NCBI RefSeq assembly: GCF_009730335.1
Contig: NZ_CP046315.1
Location: 1,984,001 to 2,048,000 of the forward strand
Reading direction: 5' to 3'
Source of the DNA: Schaalia odontolytica
Lineage (GTDB): Bacteria; Actinomycetota; Actinomycetes; Actinomycetales; Actinomycetaceae
Length of the DNA stretch: 64,000 bases
The first letter of the stretch is position 1, and the number at the start of each line of letters is the position of its first letter. The position numbers and the translations under genes were made by a program. Of the stretch, positions 1 through 9,569 are shown in pieces. Under the pieces are notes generated by a model. That model saw nothing but the letters and a program-made list of their open reading frames with translations, did no database searches and had not been told where the DNA came from.

Positions 1-1117
1 TGATGAGCGGATCGATCCGCTCTCCATGCTCATCTTCGTCCACGCCTGCGGGTTCCTTGCGCAGCAGGGCGGGAGCCGTCTCAAGCGCGCGGAGGGTCGA
101 GCGGGGAACGCGACGCGACTGAGCTGCGCGCGCACGCCCCGCCAGCAGGCGCGGGGTCGCGCCGATCAGGGACAAGAGGGCGCCGATTTCGGGCAGAGCC
201 AGGGAGGCCCGGCCCGTCAGAATGCGTCCGAGGGCGCGGGCGGGGCTCCACACGAGGAGCCACAGCGCCAGGAACGGCAGGATGAGGGCGGGCACCGCCT
301 TGCACCAGTTGTACATCTGGGCGTAGCGGCGCTTGCGGAACGATCCATCGGTCGCGTCGTTGCCATCGACGACGGCATCGGAGACATCCCCCGTCGGTTC
401 GCTGTGGTCCGTGTCCGAAGCGCCATCGAGGCCGGAGTAGAGGGAGACGCGGGCGTGACGCACGCGCGCCTTGGGGGCTACGATCACGCGATACCCGGCC
501 AGGTGCAGGCGCCGCCCCAGGTCGAGGCCGTCACCGAAGGGACCGAGCGCGGGATCGAATCCGCCGACTGCCTCGTAGGCCTCGGCACTGATGAACAGAC
601 CGGCGGTACCGACGCCCAGGACGTCGCTCGTGCCATCGTGCTGGCCCTGGTCAATGTCGTCATCACCGATACGCTCAAGTCGGCGGGCACTGGCCGTGGC
701 AAAGATGCCGAGTTCAAGGAGACGGCTGTCATCCCAGCTCATCTGCTTGACGCCGACAGCTCCGACGATCTTACCGACGGCGGCGGCCTGGATCAGCTCG
801 TCGAGACACTCGGGTTCGGGGGCACTGTCCTCGTGCAGGATCCACCACCACTGCTCCGACGTAAAGCGGGCACCCTGTGCGTGAGCACGACGAATCGCGT
901 CGCCGAGGTTGCGGGCGCGGCCGACGCGCACGAGTTCGGCACCGTCGGGAACTCGGTCAGCGGGGAAAGGAGTGACGTGTCGGCCTGCGACATCAATGAT
1001 GGTCAACGAATGCGGGGCCACCGATTGATTCTCAATGGCCCGCAAAACGGACTGGGTCAGCGGCGCTTCTCCCCTTGTAACAAGGATCGCACCCACGGAG
1101 CGCTGCGTCGGACTCAA
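1..1117 (-). CDS. Family-2 glycosyltransferase (membrane), 3' part off the left edge
   Basis: The reading frame is open on the minus strand from about 1117 to the window edge, so the C-terminal part is missing. The translation begins with a GT-A-like strand (VGAILVTRGEAPLTQSVL) and has an acidic motif HEDSAPEP followed by CLDELIQA, typical of actinobacterial GT2 enzymes. It then shows GTAGLFISAEAYEAVGGFDP and GDGLDLGRRLHLAGY, the usual acceptor/GGFDE-type region. A hydrophobic segment (ALILPFLALWLLVWSP) suggests that a membrane part follows, as in the very large GT2 proteins encoded next to whiB in many actinobacteria. The start is uncertain. A TTG at 1117 overlaps the whiB stop codon (TTGA), which suggests translational coupling; a GTG at 1096 is the alternative. 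It probably adds a sugar to a lipid-linked or cell-wall glycan; the substrate is unknown. Confidence 0.8.
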   Translation of the reverse strand, partial: MSPTQRSVGAILVTRGEAPLTQSVLRAIENQSVAPHSLTIIDVAGRHVTPFPADRVPDGAELVRVGRARNLGDAIRRAHAQGARFTSEQWWWILHEDSAPEPECLDELIQAAAVGKIVGAVGVKQMSWDDSRLLELGIFATASARRLERIGDDDIDQGQHDGTSDVLGVGTAGLFISAEAYEAVGGFDPALGPFGDGLDLGRRLHLAGYRVIVAPKARVRHARVSLYSGLDGASDTDHSEPTGDVSDAVVDGNDATDGSFRKRRYAQMYNWCKAVPALILPFLALWLLVWSPARALGRILTGRASLALPEIGALLSLIGATPRLLAGRARAAQSRRVPRSTLRALETAPALLRKEPAGVDEDEHGERIDPLI

Positions 1118-1410
1118 CCGGCCATACGGCGCAGGCGCCGCCTCTCGCGCTCGGACATGCCGCCCCAAATACCAAAGCGCTCGTCGTTAGCCAGCGCATA
1201 TTCCAGGCATTCTTCGCGCACCTGGCAGGCCTGACAAACGGCCTTAGCATCGCGAGTGGAGCCACCCTTTTCCGGGAAAAACGCCTCCGGATCCGTCTGC
1301 GCGCACAGAGCGTGCTGCTGCCACGCAAGGGGGCCGTCAATGCGGGCATACTGCGTCGCGTCGGCGTCCTCGGACCACTCCAGAGGTCCGTCACCGAAGA
1401 TGTTCCACAT
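1114..1410 (-). CDS. whiB: WhiB-family iron-sulfur transcriptional regulator
   Basis: This is a 98-residue protein with the four WhiB cysteines (C36, C59, C62, C68; C-x22-C-x2-C-x5-C) that ligate a 4Fe-4S cluster. The beta-turn motif GIWGG (80-84) and a basic tail (RERRRLRRMAG) that contacts DNA follow. WhiB proteins are actinobacteria-specific and act with the principal sigma factor. The full-length motif set resembles the WhiB2/WhmD group, which is linked to septation, but subgroup assignment from motifs alone is tentative. AAGGAG lies eight bases before the ATG at 1410. The gene leads into a surface-glycan glycosyltransferase through a TTGA overlap, so the two are probably co-transcribed. 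Confidence 0.93.
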   Translation of the reverse strand: MWNIFGDGPLEWSEDADATQYARIDGPLAWQQHALCAQTDPEAFFPEKGGSTRDAKAVCQACQVREECLEYALANDERFGIWGGMSERERRRLRRMAG

Positions 1411-1601
1411 TGCGGGAGCTCCTTATAACGAATCGATCAATACGAAAATTACACGCGTGTCGTTGTCGGAAGTCAAGCCGTTTCGCGATATTGAGACCTT
1501 TCCCGTAGCACTTGACCCAACGGTAAAACAATGCCATATTTCAAGGACTTCACAGTTACTAAGTATTTGGGTCACCCGAGACCTTCGATATACTTGAAAC
1601 C
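1411..1601. promoter_or_regulatory. Divergent promoter region, whiB / TIGR03089 gene
   Basis: This 190-bp gap between two divergent genes is clearly more AT-rich than its surroundings, as expected for a promoter region. It must carry the whiB promoter (minus strand) and that of the gene at 1602 (plus strand). I see no convincing palindromic operator and cannot place the -10/-35 boxes with confidence. There is no repeat and no RNA gene. Confidence 0.5.
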
Positions 1602-2339
1602 ATGAACAATAAGTCCTTAGAAACTATGAGCAGGCTCACTCACTGTATCACAGCAATTAACGGATGGTCAGGTCCAGCACTCACCCAATATGGCCAGGAG
1701 CGGGTTGAACTGGGAGGACCCGTGGTCAGCCGGTGGTTAGCAAAGATCGCAAACTACCTGACAAACGAACTTGCGGCCGATCTGTTCGGCACGGGCGAAG
1801 CGACACCGACTCGCATCTACATCTACACGACTCTTCAGCCCTGGCAGGACGCACTTTGGCAGATCGCAGCGCGGGCGATGGGGTGGGAGGTTCTCGATAC
1901 GCGACGTCCCCTCCCCGGAGACCTTTTCGTCACGAATATTCTCGGTTCCGAAGCATCCGACGCGCTGGACGCCGGGGCGCACGTTCTCGCCCAGCCCGCG
2001 CAGTACCTCTCCTTCGCGTGGGATGGTCCCCTGGACGGAGCTCTCGACGGCCTCGCGGAAATCGCCATGCAGCCGGATGCCCTCGTTGTCGACACTCCCC
2101 CGCTGCTCGTCCAAGCCCGAGACGAGGCACTGGCTGGGACCCGCCCGTCGGCGCCGGCTCAGGGTCGCCGCGTCGCGCTGCTGTGGGACGCGCGTACGGG
2201 TGCGGGCCAGGTGCTGGATCAGTGGATGCAGGGACGCTCCGTCCTCATCATCGACCCGAACGCCATCTCGCCGGACAGGCTGACGCAGATCCTGGCGACG
2301 GAGGATGCGGACGGCGGGCTCGTCACCTATCAGAGGTAG
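1602..2339 (+). CDS. TIGR03089-family protein (AMP-ligase-like fragment)
   Basis: The product is 245 residues and resembles the actinobacterial TIGR03089 family, which looks like a shortened, non-catalytic relative of AMP-dependent ligases. Visible features are RVELGGPVVSRWLAKIANYLTNEL near residues 30-55, the strand ARAMGWEV, and the DTPPLLV turn in the second half. The family has no known reaction. Members often sit next to cell-wall polymer and LCP genes, as here. Two starts are possible, ATG 1602 or ATG 1626; neither has a strong Shine-Dalgarno sequence. The gene converges with the glycosyltransferase ending at 2344 with a gap of only four bases, so there is no room for a conventional terminator. 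Confidence 0.75.
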   Translation: MNNKSLETMSRLTHCITAINGWSGPALTQYGQERVELGGPVVSRWLAKIANYLTNELAADLFGTGEATPTRIYIYTTLQPWQDALWQIAARAMGWEVLDTRRPLPGDLFVTNILGSEASDALDAGAHVLAQPAQYLSFAWDGPLDGALDGLAEIAMQPDALVVDTPPLLVQARDEALAGTRPSAPAQGRRVALLWDARTGAGQVLDQWMQGRSVLIIDPNAISPDRLTQILATEDADGGLVTYQR

Positions 2340-2343
2340 AAGG

Positions 2344-3318
2344 TCACCACACGCCGAGGACTCGCGCAGCGGCGAGCTTGAGGCCCTCCATGCGGTCACG
2401 GCGGATCTGACGCCAGCGTAGAGCGAAGCGCAGCCTCGAGGCGATGCCTTGCCCCTCGAGCTCGCCCAGGATGGCGCGCAGCTGGCGAGCGCGGCGCTCG
2501 TCGAACGTGCCGACCTTCTGGGCGGTACGGGCAGTCAGAATGAACTGGTTACGATAAAAACCGTTCCGCAGCTTGGCCATGCGGGCGTCACGCGCCCCGG
2601 AGCCGGAGTTCGCGCCCTGCACATTGCCGCCGTGCTGACGATACTCAAGTGTCGGTTCCTCGCCGATTACCCAGGTGAGGCCGATTGATCGGGCCAGCGC
2701 GTACACATACCAGTCGTGCACGCCGATCTCGCTGTAGTCGAGGCCTTCCAACACCTGCACGAGGGCCTCGTGGCCCTTCGGACTGAAGACGTAGGTGGAG
2801 CCGGGTCCCGCGGCTTCGAAGAGAAAGTCCCAGGCCCGCTGAGGCTGCGACTTGCGAATGAGGCGGCGCTCCCCCACCGCCCCGCCGGGCAGCCACTGGA
2901 AGGACGTCACGTTCGATGACACGACGTCAGCCCCACGATCGGCCATGAGGGCCAGCTGAGAACTCAGCTTATCCTCGTGCCACACGTCGTCCTGGTCTGT
3001 GAAGGCGACGTAGGAACCATCGGGGGCATGCGTCGTAAAAAGGTGCAGGAAGTTGCCCGTGACGCCGGGGGTACCGTCACGCTGGGGCAGAACCGTGATC
3101 CGAGGGTCGGCAGCGGCGCGCGCCTCCAGGTGTGCGCGCGTCCCGTCGCTCGACGCGTCGTCGGACACGACGAGATGGACGTCCACGCCCACCTGGGCGA
3201 GCACGGAGTCAACCTGTTCGTCGATCCACGCCCCGCCCTCGGCCATCCCGTTGTAGGTGGCCATGAGGACGGTGACTCGGGGGCAAAGCACGGCCTCGTC
3301 TCGGGTCACGCGATCCAA
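2344..3318 (-). CDS. Family-2 glycosyltransferase, rhamnosyltransferase-like
   Basis: A complete GT-A-fold enzyme of 324 residues. The N-terminal core VTVLMATYNG (about 14-23), the motif HLVVSDDASSDGT that holds the nucleotide, and the DQDD motif (AFTDQDDVWHEDKL) that coordinates the metal are all present. This layout is typical of dTDP-rhamnose-using enzymes of the RfbF/RgpB type, which fits the rfbB gene directly upstream on the same strand. The two genes are four bases apart and probably form one transcript. The start is TTG at 3318, with GAAGGA ten bases upstream inside the end of rfbB. It likely transfers a deoxyhexose to a growing lipid-linked glycan on the cytoplasmic face of the membrane. 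The exact sugar cannot be read from the sequence. Confidence 0.88.
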   Translation of the reverse strand: MDRVTRDEAVLCPRVTVLMATYNGMAEGGAWIDEQVDSVLAQVGVDVHLVVSDDASSDGTRAHLEARAAADPRITVLPQRDGTPGVTGNFLHLFTTHAPDGSYVAFTDQDDVWHEDKLSSQLALMADRGADVVSSNVTSFQWLPGGAVGERRLIRKSQPQRAWDFLFEAAGPGSTYVFSPKGHEALVQVLEGLDYSEIGVHDWYVYALARSIGLTWVIGEEPTLEYRQHGGNVQGANSGSGARDARMAKLRNGFYRNQFILTARTAQKVGTFDERRARQLRAILGELEGQGIASRLRFALRWRQIRRDRMEGLKLAAARVLGVW

Positions 3319-3322
3319 GGAC

Positions 3323-4408
<1,086 letters not shown>

Positions 4409-4537
4409 TCACGCATTCCACACCACTGACCTCCACCTACCCGTCGGATACGTCACTATTCGCCACGCTTGAGGTCCAGTGAGGGGCCGCAGCGCGCTGA
4501 TAAATTGGACGTATCCCCCAACAGAAACGGACCTCTC

Positions 4538-5131
4538 GTGACTCGTCTCGTCCCCTCGCTCGCGCTGCTCACCCTGTGCGCCCTAGCCACGACCTCGTGC
4601 TCCGTGCTTGAGGACACCCAGAGCGTTCAGTCGACGCCCGCGGCCTCCGTTTCCCCAGGGGACCTCGGCCAGCCGTCCAGTTCCGCGATGCCGACCCTGC
4701 GCGCCGCCTCCCCTGGCTGCGCGGCGATGGATGAGATCTTCTCCGAAGCTCTCAACGGCTCCGAGACCGGCCAGGCTTACAGGTCGCTGGCTGCGAAGCG
4801 CTCAGGGGAAACCACCGCGGACGAGCGACACCGCGCGTGGGAGGCCTTCGCGGCCGCCTTCAAGAACGACTACTCCGACCGCCTCACCCAGGCAGCCACA
4901 GACGAAACCTCCAAGCAGGCCCTAGCGGCTCTCGCGGTCTACGTCGAGCGCAACGCGGCCCTCGACTCCGGCGCAATCCCCGAGTTCACCGATCAGCAGG
5001 GAGCCGAGGAGGCCCTCAAGCGCGGTGAAAACCCCGAGGTGAATCCCGCCTACACGCAGGCCCTCGCCGAGGCAACGAGTGCACACGGCACTCTGACGAC
5101 CTGCATGCCTCACTGGCCCGTCGTTTTCTAG
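4538..5131 (+). CDS. Putative secreted lipoprotein of unknown function
   Basis: The frame is open from 4469, but the GTG at 4538 gives a 197-residue protein that begins with a clean export signal: MTRLVPSLALLTLCALA followed by TTSCS, a lipobox-like site with a less usual residue at -3. A Ser/Pro/Thr-rich linker comes next (SVQSTPAASVSPGD), then a helical soluble domain with CAAMDEIFSEAL and CMPHWPVVF at the end, so two cysteines could pair. I do not recognise a family. Its position between rfbB and a DUF2142 gene suggests a role at the cell surface, but nothing in the sequence proves it. Confidence 0.7.
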   Translation: MTRLVPSLALLTLCALATTSCSVLEDTQSVQSTPAASVSPGDLGQPSSSAMPTLRAASPGCAAMDEIFSEALNGSETGQAYRSLAAKRSGETTADERHRAWEAFAAAFKNDYSDRLTQAATDETSKQALAALAVYVERNAALDSGAIPEFTDQQGAEEALKRGENPEVNPAYTQALAEATSAHGTLTTCMPHWPVVF

Positions 5132-5136
5132 GCTCT

Positions 5137-5164
5137 GCGTGGCCTCGCGCCCGCCGGGCCACGC
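5137..5164 (+). terminator. Hairpin after the lipoprotein gene
   Basis: An eight-base perfect stem, GCGTGGCC (5137-5144) with GGCCACGC (5157-5164), lies six bases after the lipoprotein stop codon. No U-run follows. It may act as a weak terminator or mRNA stabiliser before the DUF2142 gene. Confidence 0.5.
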
Positions 5165-5215
5165 CCGGACTCGTGTACATTAGACGTACCTATCCCGGAC
5201 AGATTGGCTCATTTC

Positions 5216-6769
5216 ATGGCACGTGCGCTCATCGATCACCTCGCTCCCGCGCGGGATCGTTTCGTCTCTACCGCAGCGCGACCTCTGGCCTTCCTCATCC
5301 TGGCCTTGGGCATCCTCTCCGTGGCCACGGGCTGGATCTTCGCTTCTCCTCCGGGCTCTTCCCCGGACGATGACTACCACCTCGTCTCCACGTGGTGCCC
5401 GCGCCCCATCGAGTCCACGGGCTGCGACACGACCACGATCGACGGGGAGCTGTACGTGATGGCCCCCGTGACCACGTCCCACGCGCAGTGCGAGGCCTTC
5501 AGCCCCGACAAGTCGCACGCGTGCATCCATGACTACTCGGACGACACGATGTTCCCGTCGTACCGATACAACGACGGCCAGTACCCCTACGGCTTCTACC
5601 AGTTCCACCACCTGTTCGCGGGCCACAACGTGGAGCACTCGGTGTGGATCATGCGCTCGATCAACGTTGGCATTGCGATGGTGCTGATCGGCGCTGTCTG
5701 CGCGCTGTCAACCCACGAGGTGCGCCGCGCAACCGCGCTGGCCGCGCTCGTCGCATGGACGCCGATGGGCCTGTACTTCATCGCCTCCAACAACCCCTCC
5801 TCGTGGGCGATCACGGGTGTCTTCACCTACGGCGCAGCACTCTACGGCGCACTGAACGCACAGGGCTGGCGCCGCTGGACGCTCTTGGGCATGGCGGCCC
5901 TCGCCTCCCTCCTGTGCTATGGATCGCGTGGCGACGCGGCATTCTATGTATTCGTGGCGTCGCTCGGCATTCTCATCCTGGCTGCCTGCCGCCGCCACCT
6001 ACCCGAGATTGGCATCGCGTCCGTCCTGAGCGTCATCGGCATCTGGTGCATGCTCGGCTCCGGCCAGTCCGGTCACATCGCCCAGTCCGAGGCCTCGGTG
6101 ACCCTACGCGAGCGCATCGAGGTCGCGATCATGAACATCCGCTACCTGCCCGAGTACTTCGCCGGTTTCATCGGTTTGAACTCCGGCCCCGGCTGGCGAG
6201 ACACTCCCCTGCCGGGTTACACGACGATCCTTGGCCTCCTCGTCCTGGGCGCGGTCCTCTTCTACGGGGCACGCACGATGAGCCTTCGCAAGATCCTAGC
6301 CGCCTTCGTCGTCTTCGGCGCGATGGCGGGCATCCCGCTGCTGATCGCGACCCCTCCGACCTTCCCCAACCTCGGCGGATACCACTCCCGCTACGCCCTG
6401 CCGCTACTGGGCACGTGGCTGCTCATCTGGCTCTCCTGCGCCATCAAGAAGTCTTCGATAACCCGTGGCCAGATCGTCATGTTCGTGTTTTTCCTGAGCG
6501 TCGTCGACGCGGTTGCGATGCACACGACGATCGCCCGCTACGTCCGAGGCCTGCTATCGATCCGCCACATGGGGTGGATCGCACCGGGTAACCTGAATGG
6601 TGACATCCAGTGGTGGTGGGCCGACATGCAGCTGAGCCCGATGGCCCTGTGGGGCCTAGCCTCCCTGGGATACGCACTTGCCCTGGCGAGCGCCATCTAC
6701 CTGCTGCGTAACCGCCAGGTGGAGGCGCCCGCCTCGACCACTCCGACCAAAGAGGAAGAAACTGCATGA
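5216..6769 (+). CDS. DUF2142 multi-pass membrane protein
   Basis: A polytopic membrane protein of 517 residues with roughly 11-13 predicted hydrophobic segments. The first (FLILALGILSVATGWIFA) is directly followed by the diagnostic DUF2142 loop SPPGSSPDDDYHL. A second family feature is the extracytoplasmic cysteine-containing stretch with STGCDTTT. DUF2142 proteins resemble GT-C-fold enzymes and are found in polysaccharide clusters, but their reaction is unproven. ATG 5216 is preferred; a TTG at 5204 is in frame. Neither has a clear Shine-Dalgarno, so a leaderless or weakly translated start is possible. It overlaps the next glycosyltransferase by four bases (ATGA), so the pair is translationally coupled. 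A paralogue lies at 20527-22077. Confidence 0.87.
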   Translation: MARALIDHLAPARDRFVSTAARPLAFLILALGILSVATGWIFASPPGSSPDDDYHLVSTWCPRPIESTGCDTTTIDGELYVMAPVTTSHAQCEAFSPDKSHACIHDYSDDTMFPSYRYNDGQYPYGFYQFHHLFAGHNVEHSVWIMRSINVGIAMVLIGAVCALSTHEVRRATALAALVAWTPMGLYFIASNNPSSWAITGVFTYGAALYGALNAQGWRRWTLLGMAALASLLCYGSRGDAAFYVFVASLGILILAACRRHLPEIGIASVLSVIGIWCMLGSGQSGHIAQSEASVTLRERIEVAIMNIRYLPEYFAGFIGLNSGPGWRDTPLPGYTTILGLLVLGAVLFYGARTMSLRKILAAFVVFGAMAGIPLLIATPPTFPNLGGYHSRYALPLLGTWLLIWLSCAIKKSSITRGQIVMFVFFLSVVDAVAMHTTIARYVRGLLSIRHMGWIAPGNLNGDIQWWWADMQLSPMALWGLASLGYALALASAIYLLRNRQVEAPASTTPTKEEETA

Positions 6770-7809
6770 GCGCAACAGTCACCGTCGTCGTGCGCACGCG
6801 TAATCGCCCGGCGATGCTCACCCGTGCCCTCGCATCGATCGCTTCTCAGACCTTCAACGACTACGAGGTCGTCATCGTCAACGATGCCGGCGACGAGGCC
6901 GAGGTTCGTTCGATCGTCAAGAAGCAGAAGAGCGCCGTTCGTTCGAAGATCACGATCGTCACGAACGAGGTCTCGAAGGGCCGCGAGGCCGCGCTCGAGT
7001 CGGGCCTGTCCGCGTCGCACAACCGCTACTACGCGGTCCACGACGATGACGACTCCTGGCACCCTCACTTCCTGGAGAAGACGGTCGCCTACCTCGATGA
7101 GCATCCGGAGGCGGGCGGAGTCGCCTCCCGCTGCGAGATCGTCCGCGAGCGCGTGCGCGCCGACGGCACGTGCATCGAGATCGAGCGCGAGGTCCTGTCG
7201 ACGGATAACTACGGCCTGTCCCTTGTGGACATGATGGTGGAGAACTACACGCCGCCGATCTCGCAGCTGATCCGCCGTGAGGTCGCCGACCGCGTGGGCC
7301 ACTGGGACGGTTCCCTGCAGACACAGGCGGACTGGGACTTCAACCTGCGCCTGCTGGCGGACTCGCCAGTCGGCTTCATCGACGGGGAGCCGCTGGCCTA
7401 CTGGCACCACCGCGACACGATGGATGCGTCCCTGGGCAACTCCGTCGTCACGGACGCGTACCTGCACAAGTGGGACAACCTGCATATCCGCGACCGCTAC
7501 CTGCGTGCCATGCTGGCGACGGAGGATCCTTCATCCCCGCACCTGGGCCAGGCTCTGCTGTCGGCGGAGTACTACCGCCGGATGCGCGAGGAACTCGCGC
7601 GCGTAGATTCGGGCTTCCACTCCTCGCTCAACCTCGTGCACGTCGACATGCTGAACACGATGACGGCCTTGCACCAGCAGGTGCACGAGCTGCGCGGAGA
7701 GGTCAGCGCCCTGCGCGAGCATCTTGATGCCGGTTCGCCCCTGCGCCAGTCGCTGCGTCGCACGGCATCCCTGCCGAAGCGCATCGTGCATCGCCTGCTG
7801 GGGCGCTGA
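6766..7809 (+). CDS. Family-2 glycosyltransferase
   Basis: A 347-residue GT-A enzyme. It starts with VTVVVRTRNRPAMLTRALASI and has the nucleotide-binding turn VVIVNDAGD and the metal-binding acidic run VHDDDDSWHPHF (around residue 87). The C-terminal 60 residues contain heptad-like, polar helices (MTALHQQVHELRGEVSALREHL), probably a short coiled coil for oligomerisation. The ATG overlaps the DUF2142 stop, so the two proteins are probably made in similar amounts and may act on the same lipid-linked intermediate. The donor sugar is unknown. Confidence 0.88.
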   Translation: MSATVTVVVRTRNRPAMLTRALASIASQTFNDYEVVIVNDAGDEAEVRSIVKKQKSAVRSKITIVTNEVSKGREAALESGLSASHNRYYAVHDDDDSWHPHFLEKTVAYLDEHPEAGGVASRCEIVRERVRADGTCIEIEREVLSTDNYGLSLVDMMVENYTPPISQLIRREVADRVGHWDGSLQTQADWDFNLRLLADSPVGFIDGEPLAYWHHRDTMDASLGNSVVTDAYLHKWDNLHIRDRYLRAMLATEDPSSPHLGQALLSAEYYRRMREELARVDSGFHSSLNLVHVDMLNTMTALHQQVHELRGEVSALREHLDAGSPLRQSLRRTASLPKRIVHRLLGR

Positions 7810-7832
7810 GTAACACCTGTCACGAAGGGGCG

Positions 7833-7861
7833 GGCCGGCCGTGGAACACCCACGACCGGCC
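7833..7861. terminator. Bidirectional hairpin between convergent genes
   Basis: A 12-base-pair stem with a single mismatch: GGCCGG-C-CGTGG (7833-7844) pairs with CCACG-A-CCGGCC (7850-7861) around the loop AACAC. It lies between the stop codons of the plus-strand glycosyltransferase and the minus-strand NlpC/P60 gene, so it can end transcripts from both sides. Confidence 0.65.
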
Positions 7862-7877
7862 TGCTTCCACTTCTCTC

Positions 7878-9419
7878 CTATGGCAGCGGGCGCACGACAT
7901 CCGGCGTCATGCGCTCCCACCCGTATCCGGCGGTGATGTGCTGCATACGGGCGGGGCGTCCCATCCAGTCGGTGTGGACGACCATGTCGTCCCCCAGGTA
8001 GATGGCGACGTGCGTGACGGTGCCGCTCGTCGTGTAGAAGATGAGGTCGCCGCGCTGGCGCTGCGCAAGGGGCACGTGCTGGAAGCGCGGGTACGCGTAA
8101 AGTTCCTGCGACGTGCGGTAGGACGGCCACGCGTGCTTGATCACGTCGATGGGCTGGGGATCCAGGCCCGCAGCGTAGAGGGATTGGAGAACCAGGCCCG
8201 AGCAGTCAAATCCCTGGTCGTAGGGGCCTGCCCCTCCCCACGTGTAGGAGGAGCCGGTCTGGTTCCACGCGTACCCGATCATGGCCTCGACGCGCTCGGA
8301 GCGCGTGGCCGTCAGGGGCAGGGGCGTGGCCTGGTACTGGTCGACGGTCCACGGGTAGCCGGTGTCCATGGCATCCCAGGTGGCCTTGTCGACGACGCCG
8401 GTGACGGGTAGTCCCGCCCGCTGCTGGAAGTTCTTGACGGCGGCCACGAAGGGCGCGTCGACGGAGGCGAGCTTATTCGAGTGCCACAGGCCCAGGCGCA
8501 CCCGTGCGATGCGTACCTTGGTGCCGTTCATCCCCCAGGTGAGCGTGTTGGTCGCGTCCCCGAGGCCCGTGATGTGGTCGGTGGGCTGCAGGTAGCCAGC
8601 CGGGGCCTCGTATCCGCGCCAAGCGCCCGAGGCGTCGAATTCGTAACGGCGGCCGTTCAGTTCCAGGGGCGCGGTGCGCATGACGCCGGTATCGGGGTCG
8701 AGGTAGTACCACTGGCCCCCGTCGCGCAGCCAGCCACCCATCTGCGCGCCGCTGGACGCGAAGAAGTGCCACCCGTCGGCAAGGCGCTCCCAGCCGGTGC
8801 GCATCGCGCCCGACGAGTCCAGGTAGTACCACGTGCCATCCACGCCGGTCATACCCGTACGCATGACGCCGCTGTTCGGGTCGAGGTAGTACCACTGGCC
8901 CCCATCGCGCAGCCAGCCACCAACGAGCGCTCCGGAGGGAGCCAGGAAGAACCAATCAGCACCATCACGCAGCCAGCCTGTGGCCATGTAGCCGCTGTCG
9001 TAGAAGAAGTAGCGCGCGCCCCCGATCCTCACCCACTGGGAGGCGGGGTAGGTGCCGTCGGCGCGCCGCCACCACCAGCCGACCGAGTCACGCATCCAGG
9101 TGCCCCGTCCGGTCTCGTCCTGCGCGCCCATTGTCGGGGGGTCGTCACTCTCCGACGAGGCCCGGGCCGCCCGATCCCCGTCGCTCGAGGCGGGGGCGGT
9201 GGGCTCGGGCACGTCCGTGGTCTCGGGGCTAGGCGAAGCCGACGGCGCGGCAAGCAAGGCGGACTGGGCAGCGGTGGAAGTGTCGGCTGCGGACTGTGGC
9301 GTAGCCTCATCCCCAGCGTCGGCGCGGGCCTGCGCGGGCAGGGCGATAAGCGCGAGGGTCAGGGCTACGGTGAGGACGCGCGCGAGCACGCGGCGGGCGA
9401 GCGTGAGCGTCGATGCCAT
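7878..9419 (-). CDS. Secreted NlpC/P60 peptidoglycan hydrolase with choline-binding-type repeats
   Basis: A 513-residue exported protein. Residues 1-34 are a signal peptide (RVLTVALTLALIALPAQARA), followed by a Ser/Thr/Pro-rich linker to about 100. Residues 105-275 hold about eight aromatic-glycine repeats (GGQWYYLDPNSG, GTWYYLDSSGAMRTGW, GWHFFASSGAQMGGW), the pattern of choline/cell-wall-binding repeats. Residues 290-352 resemble a PG_binding_1 domain (FVAAVKNFQQRAGLPVTGVVD). Residues 380-513 are an NlpC/P60 domain with catalytic Cys406 (DCSGLV), His470 (VTHVAIYLG) and probably His482. The enzyme likely cuts peptide cross-bridges in the wall. The repeats predict binding to choline on the cell surface, and the same locus encodes phosphocholine synthesis and transfer (22-27 kb). 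Choline specificity of the repeats is inferred. Confidence 0.9.
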   Translation of the reverse strand: MASTLTLARRVLARVLTVALTLALIALPAQARADAGDEATPQSAADTSTAAQSALLAAPSASPSPETTDVPEPTAPASSDGDRAARASSESDDPPTMGAQDETGRGTWMRDSVGWWWRRADGTYPASQWVRIGGARYFFYDSGYMATGWLRDGADWFFLAPSGALVGGWLRDGGQWYYLDPNSGVMRTGMTGVDGTWYYLDSSGAMRTGWERLADGWHFFASSGAQMGGWLRDGGQWYYLDPDTGVMRTAPLELNGRRYEFDASGAWRGYEAPAGYLQPTDHITGLGDATNTLTWGMNGTKVRIARVRLGLWHSNKLASVDAPFVAAVKNFQQRAGLPVTGVVDKATWDAMDTGYPWTVDQYQATPLPLTATRSERVEAMIGYAWNQTGSSYTWGGAGPYDQGFDCSGLVLQSLYAAGLDPQPIDVIKHAWPSYRTSQELYAYPRFQHVPLAQRQRGDLIFYTTSGTVTHVAIYLGDDMVVHTDWMGRPARMQHITAGYGWERMTPDVVRPLP

Positions 9420-9569
9420 GACAGTGCCTTGTCGCTGGAAAACAGTTCTCCTATAAGTGTAGGATGCTCCTCACACTGCGCGGGCACGTTTGAGCCACCA
9501 ACTCCACAAAATGCCGGGGCCCGGCGGCATCACACCGCTGAGCACCGGCCTCGAACGCCGTTGCGTCCG
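9420..9569. promoter_or_regulatory. Intergenic region upstream of the NlpC/P60 gene
   Basis: About 150 bp between the NlpC/P60 start and the ABC ATPase stop, both on the minus strand. It should hold the NlpC/P60 promoter. An AT-rich stretch near 9450 (CTATAAGTGTAGG on the plus strand) is the only candidate for a -10 region. No operator or terminator is obvious. Confidence 0.3.

Noticed and set aside
26-1234. Long plus-strand open frame of 402 codons
   Set aside because: It is antisense to the glycosyltransferase and whiB genes, whose motifs are clear. High GC content makes long shadow frames common.
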